64,000 nt of DNA from Flavisolibacter ginsengisoli DSM 18119. Lineage in GTDB: Bacteria; Bacteroidota; Bacteroidia; Chitinophagales; Chitinophagaceae. The notes under the pieces are model-generated. The model made no database searches. It had not been told where the DNA came from and saw only the letters and a program-made list of their open reading frames with translations. Below, piece by piece: positions 1 through 9,324 of this stretch. Within the stretch, counting starts at the first letter, position 1, and each line of letters begins with the position of its first letter. The stretch is from NCBI RefSeq assembly GCF_900129295.1, contig NZ_FQUU01000011.1, positions 1-64,000 of the forward strand, read 5' to 3'. Made by a program: the position numbers and the translations under genes.

Positions 1-208
1 TTGAGCTGGTTCCGTTGCGGCTATTGGGATACTCACAGGCATCAGGAGCATGCTTTTCATAGCCTACATGATTGTCCATTTCTGCCTGAAGCATCTCCTG
101 GATAGCTTCTTTAAAGACTTGTTGCAATAAATCGCTGATGCCACCAGCGCTGGATTGCCGCTTTACCTGCTCTTTGAGCAAAAGCTTTAATTGTTCGCTG
201 ACTTCCAT
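1..208 (-). CDS. IS256-family (mutator) transposase, N-terminal part, cut by window edge
   Basis: The minus strand opens at an ATG (206-208) and reads about 69 codons to the window edge without a stop. The translation contains LLQAEMDNHVGYEKH-like and NSRNGTS segments (near residues 42-68), the N-terminal signature of IS256/mutator transposases (MLQAEMxxHLGYEKHxxxxxxxNSRNG). These enzymes cut and paste DNA with a DDE active site, which would lie beyond the edge. Whether the element is intact cannot be judged. Nothing else is encoded between it and the gene at 858. Confidence 0.8.
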   Translation of the reverse strand, partial: MEVSEQLKLLLKEQVKRQSSAGGISDLLQQVFKEAIQEMLQAEMDNHVGYEKHAPDACEYPNSRNGTSS

Positions 209-320
209 AAAAACAACTGTGTTTTAAAGTTAACTAATATCGTCCGGCAACAGCAGCTGAGGTAATCCTAATCACCCAACTGCTGTGCCTCACTATCCCT
301 TTACACAGTTATCTAAACAC
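209..320 (-). mobile_element. probable terminal region of the IS256-family element
   Basis: About 85-105 bases upstream of the transposase start, the minus strand carries ATAACTGTGTAAAGGGATAG (312 to 293). It resembles IS256-family terminal inverted repeats, which usually contain a CTGTGTAAA core. The element end is therefore placed near 312-320. The other terminus and the target duplication lie outside the window, so the exact boundary is inferred. Confidence 0.4.
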
Positions 321-360
321 TACCTACATAAACCCAATCTTATCCCATACATAAACCATA

Positions 361-446
361 GATGTCCCGAGGATATCCCGACTCTATAAGAGTCGGCTTA
401 TCGTCGGCTTATCCTCGGGATATCCTCGGGATATCTTCGGGACATC
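361..446. repeat. 86-bp imperfect palindrome with internal tandem TCCTCGGGATA units
   Basis: The 21-base arm at 361-381 (begins GATGTCCCGAGGATATC) is the reverse complement of 426-446 with one mismatch. The loop holds a second small hairpin (GACTC..GAGTC, 380-394) and direct repeats of TCGGCTTATC and ATATCCTCGGG. There is no poly-T tract, so it does not look like a terminator. It lies just outside the presumed IS end. The rest of 321-857 shows nothing recognisable. Confidence 0.75.
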
Positions 447-857
447 CCCCCATTTGGTTAGTCTTTACCTGGGAATGAAACCTTTCATATAAAAAGCTCT
501 TTATGCATTGGAATAACTGGTTGATCAACCACAGGGAGGAAGGGCTTAAAAATCAACTTTTGATAAAGTGTATAGACATACATGGGTATTAGATAGGATA
601 ACCTATGGAACCGGTATCGGGGTTAATTCATACTACACCACCTGGCGGGCAGTGGCTTCTATATTATTGTTTTTGGTTTATGCCGGTGAGGAGAATTGAA
701 GTCGGTAATTCCATTTTTTCAATCCTTTTCAGTTGGAAACTAACGAAATATCAATGTGTAATCTTAATTTGTAGCAAGTTTATTATCATTCAGAAGAGCC
801 GTTTAAGTGAGTGTATGGACATACCGGTTATAAATCCCTTTCAATGCCCAAGGTTAT

Positions 858-3623
858 ATGAAGTTTTTTTCTCTTCAAAAATTGATGATCGCTGCTATTG
901 TTGTGATGGGAGTGGGTGCATGGTGGTTGTTTAAGCCTTCTGCTAAGATCGACTTCAGCACCGAGGTAAAACCCATTCTCAATAAGAAATGCATCACCTG
1001 CCATGGCGGCGTGCGGCAGAAATCAGGCTTCAGCCTTTTATTCAGGGATGAGGCACTAGCCAAAGCGGAATCGGGTAAATACCCTATTGTGCCGGGAGAC
1101 CCAAATGCAAGTGAATTGGTTCGTCGCATTCATTCTAAAGATCCGGAAGAACGTATGCCTTACCATTCGGAGCCATTGAGTGAACAGGAGATCAATATCC
1201 TTACGGAATGGATCAAACAGGGAGCTCAGTGGGGCGAGCACTGGGCCTATGTTCCGGTTCAGGAAGTGGCCCTTCCAAAGCCTTCTACGTCTTTCTTTGG
1301 TTTATTCTCTCCATCCAAACCGGCATGGGTAAAAAATGATATCGATTATTTTATTTACGACCAGTTGCAGCAAAGGAAACTCGATCCATCGCCTGTAACG
1401 GAAAAGCCTACCCTGTTAAGGAGGGTGAGTATGGACCTTACGGGTTTGCCACCATCTGATCACCTGGCACAACAGTTCCTGCAAGACAATTCACGAAAGT
1501 CCTATGAAAACCTGGTTGATTCATTACTGGCTTCTCCGGCTTATGGCGAACGGTGGACAGCCATGTGGATGGACCTGGCCCGCTATGCGGATACCAAAGG
1601 TTATGAGCGGGATGCCAACCGTGACATCTGGCACTATCGCGACTGGCTGATCAAAGCTTTTAATGCAGACAAGCCTTATAATGAATTCCTAACCGAGCAG
1701 ATAGCCGGTGACCTGCTACCTAATGCCACCGATGATCAGTTCATTGCCACCGCCTTTCACCGCAATACCATGACCAATGATGAAGGTGGCACGGATAACG
1801 AGGAATTCAGAACTGCGGCTATTGTTGACCGTGTGAATACAACCTGGGAAGCCCTGATGGGCACCACCTTTGCCTGTGTGCAATGCCACAGCCACCCTTA
1901 CGATCCATTTAAGCATGATGAGTACTACAAATTCATGGCCTTCTTTAACAACAGCCGTGATGAAGATACCGAGGCCGATTACCCGCTGCTCAGGCATTTT
2001 TCTGGAAGCGATAGTGCAAAACTTGTTGCAGTGGTAAACTGGCTGAGGGAAAAAGGCTTTAAGGGCGAAGCTGCAAAAACATACCGCTTCCTGAAGACAT
2101 GGGAGCCCACCTACAACTCTTTGACCACGGACCATTTTATCAACAGTGAATTGAATGATACCAAATGGCTGGCCATGCGCACTCCATCGAGTGCACGTTT
2201 GAAAAATGTTGTACTTGACAGAAGATCAGAACTCATTTACCGCTATATAGGCTTTGTACCAGGCGGCACAATAACCATCAGGCTTGATAATGTCAATGGC
2301 CCTGTATTGTTGTCAACCTCCATAAAACCTACAAAGGATTGGGAGCTCGTTAAACTTCCTTTTACGCAGGTGCAGGGTACACATGACCTGTACTTTATTT
2401 ACAACAACCCTTCCCTGAAAGATCCAAAGGCAAGCGGTATCATGTTCGACTGGTTTTATTTTACCAGGCCCTTGCCCGGTCAGTCACTACCGGGATATGA
2501 TTCTACCAATAAGAACTTTTGGCAGGTACTGAGTGCTAAAAATATTCCTGTCACACCCATAATGGTTGACAACCCTCCTGAAATGTTCCGGCACACTTAT
2601 GTTTTTGAGCGGGGCAACTGGCTGGTAAAAGGTGATGAAGTGAAACCTGCCGTTCCTAAGTCATTAGGTGCTCTTCCTAAAGGAGCACCTAACAACCGCC
2701 TTGGATTGGCGCAATGGCTTACCGATAAAAGAAATCCATTGACCGCACGCACCATGGTCAATCGCTTATGGGAACAGTTGTTTGGTACTGGCCTGGTGGA
2801 AACACTGGAGGATATGGGTACACAGGGTGCCGAGCCTACGCACCGCCAATTGCTCGATTACCTTGCCTGGCAGTTTATGAACCGGTACAACTGGAGCATC
2901 AAAAAACTATTGAAAGAATTGGTGCTTTCTGCCACCTACACACAGGATTCCAGGGTGTCGAAAGAAGCCCTTGAAAAAGATCCGCTGAATAAATTCTATG
3001 CAAGGGGACCACGTGTGCGTTTTTCGGCTGAGCAGGTCCGGGACCAGGCCCTGGCAGTGAGTGGTTTGCTAAGTCCTAAAATGTATGGACCAAGTGTAAT
3101 GCCCTGGCAGCCTGCAGGCATCTGGATGTCGCCATGGAATGGTTATACCTGGACCAGGAGTGAAGGAGAGGACCAATACCGAAGGGCCATCTATACTTTC
3201 TGGAAAAGAACTGCGCCCTATCCATCGATGATCAGTTTTGACGGGGTAGGCAGGGAAGTGTGCATGCCGCGGCGCATACGCACCAACACGCCTTTACAGG
3301 CTCTTGTTACACTGAATGATTCTGTTTACCTGGAGGCCTCCCGGTATTTTGCCTACCGCATGCAGCGCGAAGCTAAATCCAGGAATGCAGAGGACCTTAT
3401 CAATAAAGGATATGAGCTGGCCATGTACAAGCCCATAGCTCCCGGAAAATTAAAAGCACTGATGGAATTATATGCCACCGCCTTGCAGGCTTTTACAAAA
3501 GATAAGGACAAGACCTGTGAAATGATAGGAACGAATAATGAACACAATGATCCTGGAACGGCAGCGCTGGTGGTGGTTGCCAATGCCATCCTGAACCTGG
3601 ATGAACTGGTCACCAAGAGTTGA
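858..3623 (+). CDS. DUF1549/DUF1553 planctomycete-type cytochrome c protein
   Basis: The 921-residue protein has an N-terminal membrane anchor (about 8-24) and then a haem-binding CITCH motif (C45-H49) in a planctomycete-type cytochrome c domain. A DUF1549 domain follows (about 155-365, with a second CVQCH motif at 340-344). Next come a beta-rich insert resembling a carbohydrate-binding module (about 440-520) and a C-terminal DUF1553 domain (about 630-890, containing NPLTARTMVNRLW). Such proteins almost always stand beside a DUF1501 protein, as here with 54 bases between. They are thought to act at the outer face of the membrane in redox steps of carbohydrate use, but the reaction is not established. 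The ATG at 858 was chosen because it gives the membrane anchor. An overlapping frame starting at 605 has no support. Confidence 0.9.
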   Translation: MKFFSLQKLMIAAIVVMGVGAWWLFKPSAKIDFSTEVKPILNKKCITCHGGVRQKSGFSLLFRDEALAKAESGKYPIVPGDPNASELVRRIHSKDPEERMPYHSEPLSEQEINILTEWIKQGAQWGEHWAYVPVQEVALPKPSTSFFGLFSPSKPAWVKNDIDYFIYDQLQQRKLDPSPVTEKPTLLRRVSMDLTGLPPSDHLAQQFLQDNSRKSYENLVDSLLASPAYGERWTAMWMDLARYADTKGYERDANRDIWHYRDWLIKAFNADKPYNEFLTEQIAGDLLPNATDDQFIATAFHRNTMTNDEGGTDNEEFRTAAIVDRVNTTWEALMGTTFACVQCHSHPYDPFKHDEYYKFMAFFNNSRDEDTEADYPLLRHFSGSDSAKLVAVVNWLREKGFKGEAAKTYRFLKTWEPTYNSLTTDHFINSELNDTKWLAMRTPSSARLKNVVLDRRSELIYRYIGFVPGGTITIRLDNVNGPVLLSTSIKPTKDWELVKLPFTQVQGTHDLYFIYNNPSLKDPKASGIMFDWFYFTRPLPGQSLPGYDSTNKNFWQVLSAKNIPVTPIMVDNPPEMFRHTYVFERGNWLVKGDEVKPAVPKSLGALPKGAPNNRLGLAQWLTDKRNPLTARTMVNRLWEQLFGTGLVETLEDMGTQGAEPTHRQLLDYLAWQFMNRYNWSIKKLLKELVLSATYTQDSRVSKEALEKDPLNKFYARGPRVRFSAEQVRDQALAVSGLLSPKMYGPSVMPWQPAGIWMSPWNGYTWTRSEGEDQYRRAIYTFWKRTAPYPSMISFDGVGREVCMPRRIRTNTPLQALVTLNDSVYLEASRYFAYRMQREAKSRNAEDLINKGYELAMYKPIAPGKLKALMELYATALQAFTKDKDKTCEMIGTNNEHNDPGTAALVVVANAILNLDELVTKS

Positions 3624-3677
3624 ATCGCCTGATATAAATTTATTTGTAGTACACTTAACTGGAACGAAATAAAACGC

Positions 3678-5189
3678 ATGACACAAAAAGAATTGCACGC
3701 GCAGCGATTGTTGAATGAAGCCCGGGAAGCTTCCGCACGCCTGCACACACGGCGGCATTTTTTAAAGGATTGTGCTTTTGGCTTTGGCTCACTGGCATTG
3801 GGCTCCCTGCTGCAATCCTGTGGCCTGGGTGGTTCCGGTGCGCCTGCAGCTAATTTATTTGATCCTGCACATCCATTGTTACCTAAGCTGCCCCAATTCG
3901 CGGCTAAAGCAAAAAGCGTTATTTACCTGCATATGGCAGGCGCTCCCTCACAACTGGAATTGTTTGACTATAAACCAGAATTAATGAAGCTTGACGGGCA
4001 GGATTGTCCGCCTTCATTACTGGAAGGCAAGCGCTTCGCTTTCATACGCGGCGTTCCCAAGATGCTGGGTCCACAGGCCAGGTTTGCACAATATGGACAA
4101 AGCGGTGTCTGGATCAGCGACAACCTGCCGCACCTCTCAGGCATAGTGGACGAGATCTCTTTTTTAAAGGCTGTCACCACCGACCAGTTCAACCATGCAC
4201 CTGCGCAGTTGCTGATGCATACCGGTGGGCCACGCCTTGGAAGACCCAGCATGGGTTCCTGGGTAACTTATGGTCTTGGTACAGAAAACCAGAACCTGCC
4301 GGGTTTTGTGGTGCTCACCTCCGGCGGTAAATTTCCCGATGCCGGCAAAAGCGTTTGGGGCAGCGGGTTCCTGCCTTCTGTTTACCAGGGCGTGCAATGC
4401 CGCAGTGAAGGTGATCCTGTATTGTTTATCAACGATCCCAAAGGCATGGACCGTGACCTTCGCAAAGCTTCCATCAATGCCATTAACAAGGTCAATGAAG
4501 AAGAGTACCAGGAGTATAACGATCCTGAAATTCTTTCCCGTATATCGCAATACGAAATGGCTTACCGCATGCAGATGTCTGTGCCGAAAGTTATGGACAT
4601 CACTAAGGAACCACAATATATTCATGATATGTACGGCACCAAACCCGGTGAAGCGCATTTTGCCAACAATGTGCTGCTGGCAAGAAAGCTGGTAGAAAAA
4701 GGAGTGCGCTTTGTACAATTATTTGACTGGGGCTGGGACAGCCACGGCACTGATCAGTCACTCTCTATAGATGTGGGCCTGATCAACAAATGCCGCCAGA
4801 CGGACAAGGCAGTTACAGCCCTGATACTTGACCTCAAACAGCGAGGCCTACTCGAAGATACATTGGTGGTATGGGGTGGAGAATTTGGTCGTACACCCAT
4901 GATGGAGAACAGGGAAGGCAAGCAAAATCCATTCAAGGGTAGAGACCACCACACCGAAGCTTTTACCATCTGGATGGCCGGTGGTGGCATTCGCAAAGGA
5001 ACCAGTTATGGCGAGACTGATAATATCGGGTATAGTTCCATAAGCGGTAAAGTAACTGCGTTTGATATACAGGCCACCATCCTCAACCAGTTGGGTTTTG
5101 ACCATGAGAAGTTTACGTACCAGTTCCAGGGCAGACCATTCAGGCTAACCGATGTTCATGGGAAAGTGATACAGGAGATCATTGCCTGA
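3678..5189 (+). CDS. DUF1501 domain-containing protein with Tat-like lipoprotein signal
   Basis: 503 residues. The N-terminus holds TRRHFLKDCAFGFGSLALGS followed by LLQSC, a twin-arginine-like motif with a possible lipobox cysteine, so folded export with or without lipid anchoring is likely. The body is a DUF1501 domain, related to the alkaline phosphatase/sulfatase superfamily fold. It includes the WGWDSHG and GGEFGRTP segments typical of the family. It is the second gene of the four-gene run and the standard partner of DUF1549/DUF1553 cytochromes. Substrate and reaction are unknown. Confidence 0.9.
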   Translation: MTQKELHAQRLLNEAREASARLHTRRHFLKDCAFGFGSLALGSLLQSCGLGGSGAPAANLFDPAHPLLPKLPQFAAKAKSVIYLHMAGAPSQLELFDYKPELMKLDGQDCPPSLLEGKRFAFIRGVPKMLGPQARFAQYGQSGVWISDNLPHLSGIVDEISFLKAVTTDQFNHAPAQLLMHTGGPRLGRPSMGSWVTYGLGTENQNLPGFVVLTSGGKFPDAGKSVWGSGFLPSVYQGVQCRSEGDPVLFINDPKGMDRDLRKASINAINKVNEEEYQEYNDPEILSRISQYEMAYRMQMSVPKVMDITKEPQYIHDMYGTKPGEAHFANNVLLARKLVEKGVRFVQLFDWGWDSHGTDQSLSIDVGLINKCRQTDKAVTALILDLKQRGLLEDTLVVWGGEFGRTPMMENREGKQNPFKGRDHHTEAFTIWMAGGGIRKGTSYGETDNIGYSSISGKVTAFDIQATILNQLGFDHEKFTYQFQGRPFRLTDVHGKVIQEIIA

Positions 5190-5271
5190 TATTCTTTAGA
5201 GGATACAAAAAACCCGTTCATCAACCCCAATTGAAAGAGGCAATTCAATAAACATTATTTTCGACACCAGC

Positions 5272-6207
5272 ATGATACAACACAGGAGAGATTTTATTAA
5301 AACAACTGCTTCAGCAACAACCGCACTTATGCTTTCATCATTAGATATACTAGCCGCAGGCAACCAGCCTGATTTTGCTGCCGGAAACAACTTCGACTTA
5401 AAGATACTCGCCACCAATTGGGGCTTTCCAGGCAGCCTGGAGGAGTATTGTACCAAAGTAAAAAAAGAAGGGTATGATGGCATCGAGCTGTGGTGGCCAA
5501 AAGAAAAGCAGGCACAGGATGAATTATTCGGTCTGCTGGAAAAATACCAGCTTGAAGTGGGTTTCCTATGTGGCGCTTACCAAAGTAATTATAAAGAGCA
5601 TGCGGCTGATTTTAAAAAAGCGGTGACAGATGCTGCCGCCAGCAGGCATCGTCCCCTGTACATCAATTGCCACTCCGGTAAGGATTATTTTTCTTTTGAA
5701 GAGAACCAGGCGCTGATCGATCATACCCTGCAGGTTTCTAAGAACACCGGGTTATTGATCTGCCATGAAACACACAGGTCAAGAATGCTGTTTGCTGCAC
5801 CGGTAGCCCGCAAGTTTTTGGAAAAGAATAGCGGGTTGAAGATCACCTTTGATGTGTCGCACTGGTGCAACGTGAGCGAGTCGTTGCTGGAGGACCAGCC
5901 GGAGACATTAAAGCTGACCCTGGAAAGAACAGAACATATTCATGCCCGCATCGGGCATGCCGAAGGTCCGCAGGTGAATGATCCACGTGCACCTGAATGG
6001 GAAGCAGCCGTGAAAGCACACCTGGCCTGGTGGGATACCGTAATAGCACGCAAGAAGAAAGAAGGAGGCAGGATCACTATATTAACCGAGTTTGGCCCAC
6101 CAGATTATATGCCTACAACGCCCTACACCCGTCAGCCATTAGCCGACCAGTGGGGCATTAATGTTCACATGATGCATTTGTTACGTAAACGTTATTTGAC
6201 TGCTTAA
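5272..6207 (+). CDS. exported sugar phosphate isomerase/epimerase-like TIM-barrel protein
   Basis: 311 residues with a Tat-like leader (HRRDFIKTTASATTALMLSS). A xylose isomerase-like TIM barrel follows. GYDGIELWW, CHETHRSR, FDVSHW and ILTEFGPP match the metal-binding Glu/Asp/His positions of the AP endonuclease 2/isomerase superfamily. The leader implies periplasmic action, unusual for classical sugar-phosphate isomerases but common for Bacteroidota and Planctomycetes homologues beside DUF1501 genes. It starts 82 bases after the DUF1501 gene. Substrate unknown; isomerase or epimerase activity on an oxidised sugar is a guess. Confidence 0.85.
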   Translation: MIQHRRDFIKTTASATTALMLSSLDILAAGNQPDFAAGNNFDLKILATNWGFPGSLEEYCTKVKKEGYDGIELWWPKEKQAQDELFGLLEKYQLEVGFLCGAYQSNYKEHAADFKKAVTDAAASRHRPLYINCHSGKDYFSFEENQALIDHTLQVSKNTGLLICHETHRSRMLFAAPVARKFLEKNSGLKITFDVSHWCNVSESLLEDQPETLKLTLERTEHIHARIGHAEGPQVNDPRAPEWEAAVKAHLAWWDTVIARKKKEGGRITILTEFGPPDYMPTTPYTRQPLADQWGINVHMMHLLRKRYLTA

Positions 6208-6218
6208 AATCCATTTCC

Positions 6219-7616
6219 GTGCTCCTTTCTGTTTCAGAATTTATTGGACGTTTTCACCCCGTGCTTGTGCATTTGCCCATTGGCATCTTGTTGCTGGCAT
6301 TGTTGCTGCAACAGCTTTCGCGTAAAGAAAAATATGCCGTTTCCAGCCCTGTCCTGAAGTTGATCTGGCTGTTAGGTATCGGTGCTGCCCTGGTTTCCTG
6401 TATCACCGGTTTTTTATTGTCAAACAATGGTTCGTACGATGGCACTATCGTTTCGCTGCACATGTGGGGTGGCATTGCCGTTACTGCCGTTTCCTTACTG
6501 GTGGCCTCAAGGATATTCAGCGGCCGTTTAGATGCCCTTTATAAGGCTAGCAGTGTGCTGTTGCTGGTTTTGATCATCATCACAGGACATTTGGGAGGTA
6601 CGCTCACACATGGTGAAGGCTACCTGTCTGGCGCAACCGAAGCTGAAAAAGCACCTGCACCGGTAGTGATGCCTGCGGGCAATATCCAGGAAGCACAGGT
6701 ATACAACGATATGGTGCGGCCCTTGCTGCAGGCACGCTGTTATGACTGCCATGGCGACAAAAAGCAAAAAGGCAAACTTCGCCTGGACAGCCCGGAAGCT
6801 ATATTGAAGGGAGGGAAGAAGGGCGAGGTGCTGGTGAAAGGGAAGGCTGAGGAAAGTGAGTTGATCAAAAGATTGCTGTTGCCAAAAGACAATGACGACC
6901 ATATGCCGCCAAAGCAAAAGCCGCAGTTGACCAAAGATCAAATTGCGCTCCTGCATTGGTGGGTGCAGCAGGGTGCTCCATTCAGCAAAAAAGTAAAGGA
7001 CCTGGAGCAACCTGAAAAAGTTAAAAGCGTGCTGGCGGCTTTACAACAGCCTGCAACCCCCGGCGCTGAAACAGATGCACCGGAAACCCCGGTGGAAGCA
7101 GCTGACCCGAAAGCAATAGAAGCACTGAAAAACAGGGGCGTAGTGGTGTTACCTATTGCGCAAAACAGTAATTACCTCTCCGTGAATTTTATTTCTGCCG
7201 GCAAGGTAAATGATAAGGACCTGTCTTTGTTATTGCCATTAAAAAAGCAGTTGATCGTACTGAAGCTCAGTGATGCGCCTGTGACTGATGCGGGTGTTTC
7301 TTTACTGTCCGGCATGGCTGGTCTCAGGAAACTGTATTTGGATCATACCCAGGTTACTGATAAAGGAATAACGTCCCTGCAAAAGCTGGAACGGTTGCAA
7401 TACCTGAACCTGGTAGGTACGAGTGTAAGCTTCAATGGCCTGAAACAATTAAGGGGTTTAAAAGAATTGAAGACCATCTACCTCTATCAAACAGGAATCA
7501 AAGGCAATGAATGGACAGCCTTGCAAAAGATATTTCCCGGTGTATTGATTGATACCGGTGGGTATCATGTGCCTACACTGGTTACTGATACAACAGTAGT
7601 GAAGCCTAAGAAATAA
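6219..7616 (+). CDS. membrane c-type cytochrome (DUF2231-like) with leucine-rich repeats
   Basis: 465 residues starting at GTG, 11 bases after the previous stop. Four hydrophobic segments (about 15-31, 48-66, 80-98, 110-128) form a DUF2231-like membrane domain. A planctomycete-type cytochrome domain follows with CYDCH (C174-H178) and the HMPPKQKPQLT motif. After a Pro/Ala-rich linker (about 265-290), leucine-rich repeats (about 320-440, LRKLYLDHTQVTDKG-type) end the protein. This fusion suits an electron-transfer anchor for the soluble partners encoded upstream. The electron acceptor is not shown by the sequence. Confidence 0.85.
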   Translation: MLLSVSEFIGRFHPVLVHLPIGILLLALLLQQLSRKEKYAVSSPVLKLIWLLGIGAALVSCITGFLLSNNGSYDGTIVSLHMWGGIAVTAVSLLVASRIFSGRLDALYKASSVLLLVLIIITGHLGGTLTHGEGYLSGATEAEKAPAPVVMPAGNIQEAQVYNDMVRPLLQARCYDCHGDKKQKGKLRLDSPEAILKGGKKGEVLVKGKAEESELIKRLLLPKDNDDHMPPKQKPQLTKDQIALLHWWVQQGAPFSKKVKDLEQPEKVKSVLAALQQPATPGAETDAPETPVEAADPKAIEALKNRGVVVLPIAQNSNYLSVNFISAGKVNDKDLSLLLPLKKQLIVLKLSDAPVTDAGVSLLSGMAGLRKLYLDHTQVTDKGITSLQKLERLQYLNLVGTSVSFNGLKQLRGLKELKTIYLYQTGIKGNEWTALQKIFPGVLIDTGGYHVPTLVTDTTVVKPKK

Positions 7617-7774
7617 GCGGTGCGAAGGAGAAAGTCCAGGGGAAGCACTCATTAAGAATAGGGTAGAGCCTGGAGAAGCAAGGTACTCCTGCGCTGACCT
7701 ATGGGGAAATGGATGGATCAAGGTTCATTGGATAAGCTAATTATTTTTACGGCTTTCGTTTGTATTCTTCTCCA

Positions 7775-7800
7775 GCGAGTCTCCTGAAAGGGACTCGCGG
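7775..7800 (+). repeat. REP family A hairpin, upstream copy flanking the RAYT gene
   Basis: GCGAGTC (7775-7781) pairs with GACTCGC (7792-7798) around the loop TCCTGAAAGG. The same sequence recurs in reverse complement at 8414-8441, on the other side of the transposase gene. REP sequences mirrored around a REP-associated tyrosine transposase form a REPtron. Confidence 0.85.
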
Positions 7801-7828
7801 GTTTCAGTTTGATGACGTAAATTGAACA

Positions 7829-8411
7829 ATGTCTATTGAAACCTTAGTTACATCAAAAGGTGTATACTTCATAACATTTACCTGTCATAACTGGCTTCCA
7901 TTAATTGATACTGCTGATGCCTATGATGAAGTATATAAATTCTTTGAAGTAATAAAAAAGGAAGGGAATGATATTGTTGGCTATGTGATCATGCCCAATC
8001 ATTTACATCTTCTAATTAATTATAGGAACACTTCTAAAAAACTAAATACCATAATAGGTAATGGAAAGAGGTTCCTGGCATATGATATAGTCAATAAACT
8101 ACAGCAGAAAAAAGAAAATGAATTGTTGAATCTGTTAACCTCAGGAGTAGAACCCAAAAGACAGATCAAGAGGAAAGAAGCATGAGATATGGAAACCAGG
8201 TTTTGATATAAAGGAATGCAGGACGGAAAAGTTCTTGTTGCAAAAACTTAATTACATTCATGATAATCCTGTAAAGGGAAAGTGGATGCTAGCGAAAGAC
8301 AATGAAGCTTATATTCATTCTTCCTGTTTATTCTACTTTAAGAGGAAACAAAGATTTTGTGAAGTGACGCATTATGAAGAAGTTCTGGATTGGGAGAATA
8401 TGTACTTATAA
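7829..8411 (+). pseudogene. RAYT (REP-associated tyrosine transposase, IS200-like), single frameshift
   Basis: The first frame (7829-8185) gives the Y1 transposase N-terminus, with the IMPNHLHLLI motif (HUH-type His58/His60). A stop follows at 8183-8185. One frame over, the protein continues as HEIWKPGFDIKECRTEKFLL, and then LNYIHDNPVKGK with the presumed catalytic tyrosine, to a stop at 8409-8411. The total span fits a normal RAYT of about 194 residues plus one extra base. The shift lies in the purine run at 8171-8180. The histidine motif and the tyrosine are therefore separated, and the gene should be inactive unless the ribosome slips. Mirror-image REP hairpins flank it on both sides. Confidence 0.85.
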
Positions 8412-8413
8412 AT

Positions 8414-8441
8414 CCGCGAGTCCCTTTCAGGAGACTCGCGG
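8414..8441 (-). repeat. REP family A hairpin, downstream mirror copy
   Basis: CCGCGAGTC (8414-8422) pairs with GACTCGCGG (8433-8441). The whole is the exact reverse complement of the upstream REP, loop included. It begins two bases after the RAYT stop codon. Confidence 0.85.
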
Positions 8442-8531
8442 AGGAAGAAAATATCACTTAATGTGATTTTTGAAGGTGATATTGCAGTAGGTGTAGCTAT
8501 TGATAGCTAGCAAACTTTTACTTCAAGATCT

Positions 8532-9152
8532 ATGAGAATTTTAGTTAACTATTCAATGTCAAGTATTATTTTAAAACTGTTTGTTTACTCATCTTTTTTT
8601 CTTACGCAGTGCTACGGGCAGGGAAATAAAATGAATTGCACTCCTAAAGCTATAGAATTGAACAATAAGGCTGCAGATTACCTACAATTTCAAAATTATG
8701 ATAGCGCACTCTTTTACTTAGACAAAGCAATTGAACTGGATTCAAGCTATTATATCGCGTATAGCAACAAAGGCGCTATTTACTGTACATTAAAGAATTA
8801 TAGAAAAGCACTGATTGAGACAAAGAAGGTCTTAGTTATAAAGCCCGATTTGGCAGAAGCATGGGTTATAGCAGGCATGCTGAGTGACAAAATTGGAGAT
8901 ACGCTGCATGCACCGGCATTTTACAAAACAAGTATTGAAATATTTGAAAGAAGAATCGCGGACCCCAATAAAACAAAACAGTCTGAATCAAATAGTATTA
9001 ACAGGGCATTGTCATTAATTCTTATTGGCCAGGAGCGAGAGGGCCGTGAGGAATTCCGGAGACTTACGGAATTGTATCCGAATAATAAGATGCTGGGCCA
9101 ATTGTTGAATTTAAGCAAGAAGGATTACATAAGCCTAACATTTAGAGAGTAA
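8532..9152 (+). CDS. exported tetratricopeptide repeat protein
   Basis: 206 residues with a signal-like hydrophobic stretch (about 10-28, ending near CYGQG). About three TPR units (residues 38-140; AIELNNKAADYLQFQNYDSA and AYSNKGAIYCTLKNYRKAL patterns) follow. TPRs are protein-docking scaffolds, so no enzymatic role is indicated. The gene stands alone, downstream of the RAYT/REP unit. The ATG at 8532 is the only one that includes the leader. Confidence 0.75.
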   Translation: MRILVNYSMSSIILKLFVYSSFFLTQCYGQGNKMNCTPKAIELNNKAADYLQFQNYDSALFYLDKAIELDSSYYIAYSNKGAIYCTLKNYRKALIETKKVLVIKPDLAEAWVIAGMLSDKIGDTLHAPAFYKTSIEIFERRIADPNKTKQSESNSINRALSLILIGQEREGREEFRRLTELYPNNKMLGQLLNLSKKDYISLTFRE

Positions 9153-9324
9153 AGTACAGTGTAAAAATGCAGCTTTCACCAATACGCAACAAGGCAAATG
9201 AGCAGCAGGAATGCTAATACTGCCACATAGTAAACACTTTGTTTGTTAGCTGCAATCGAAGGAAAATATTCGCTAAGTTTAGCTCATAAAAATGTTCCTA
9301 ACCAAAACAACTTAAATGACATTG

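Noticed and set aside
605-934. 109-residue reading frame overlapping the start of the DUF1549 gene
   Set aside because: No leader, domain or codon pattern; it overlaps a well-supported gene in another frame.
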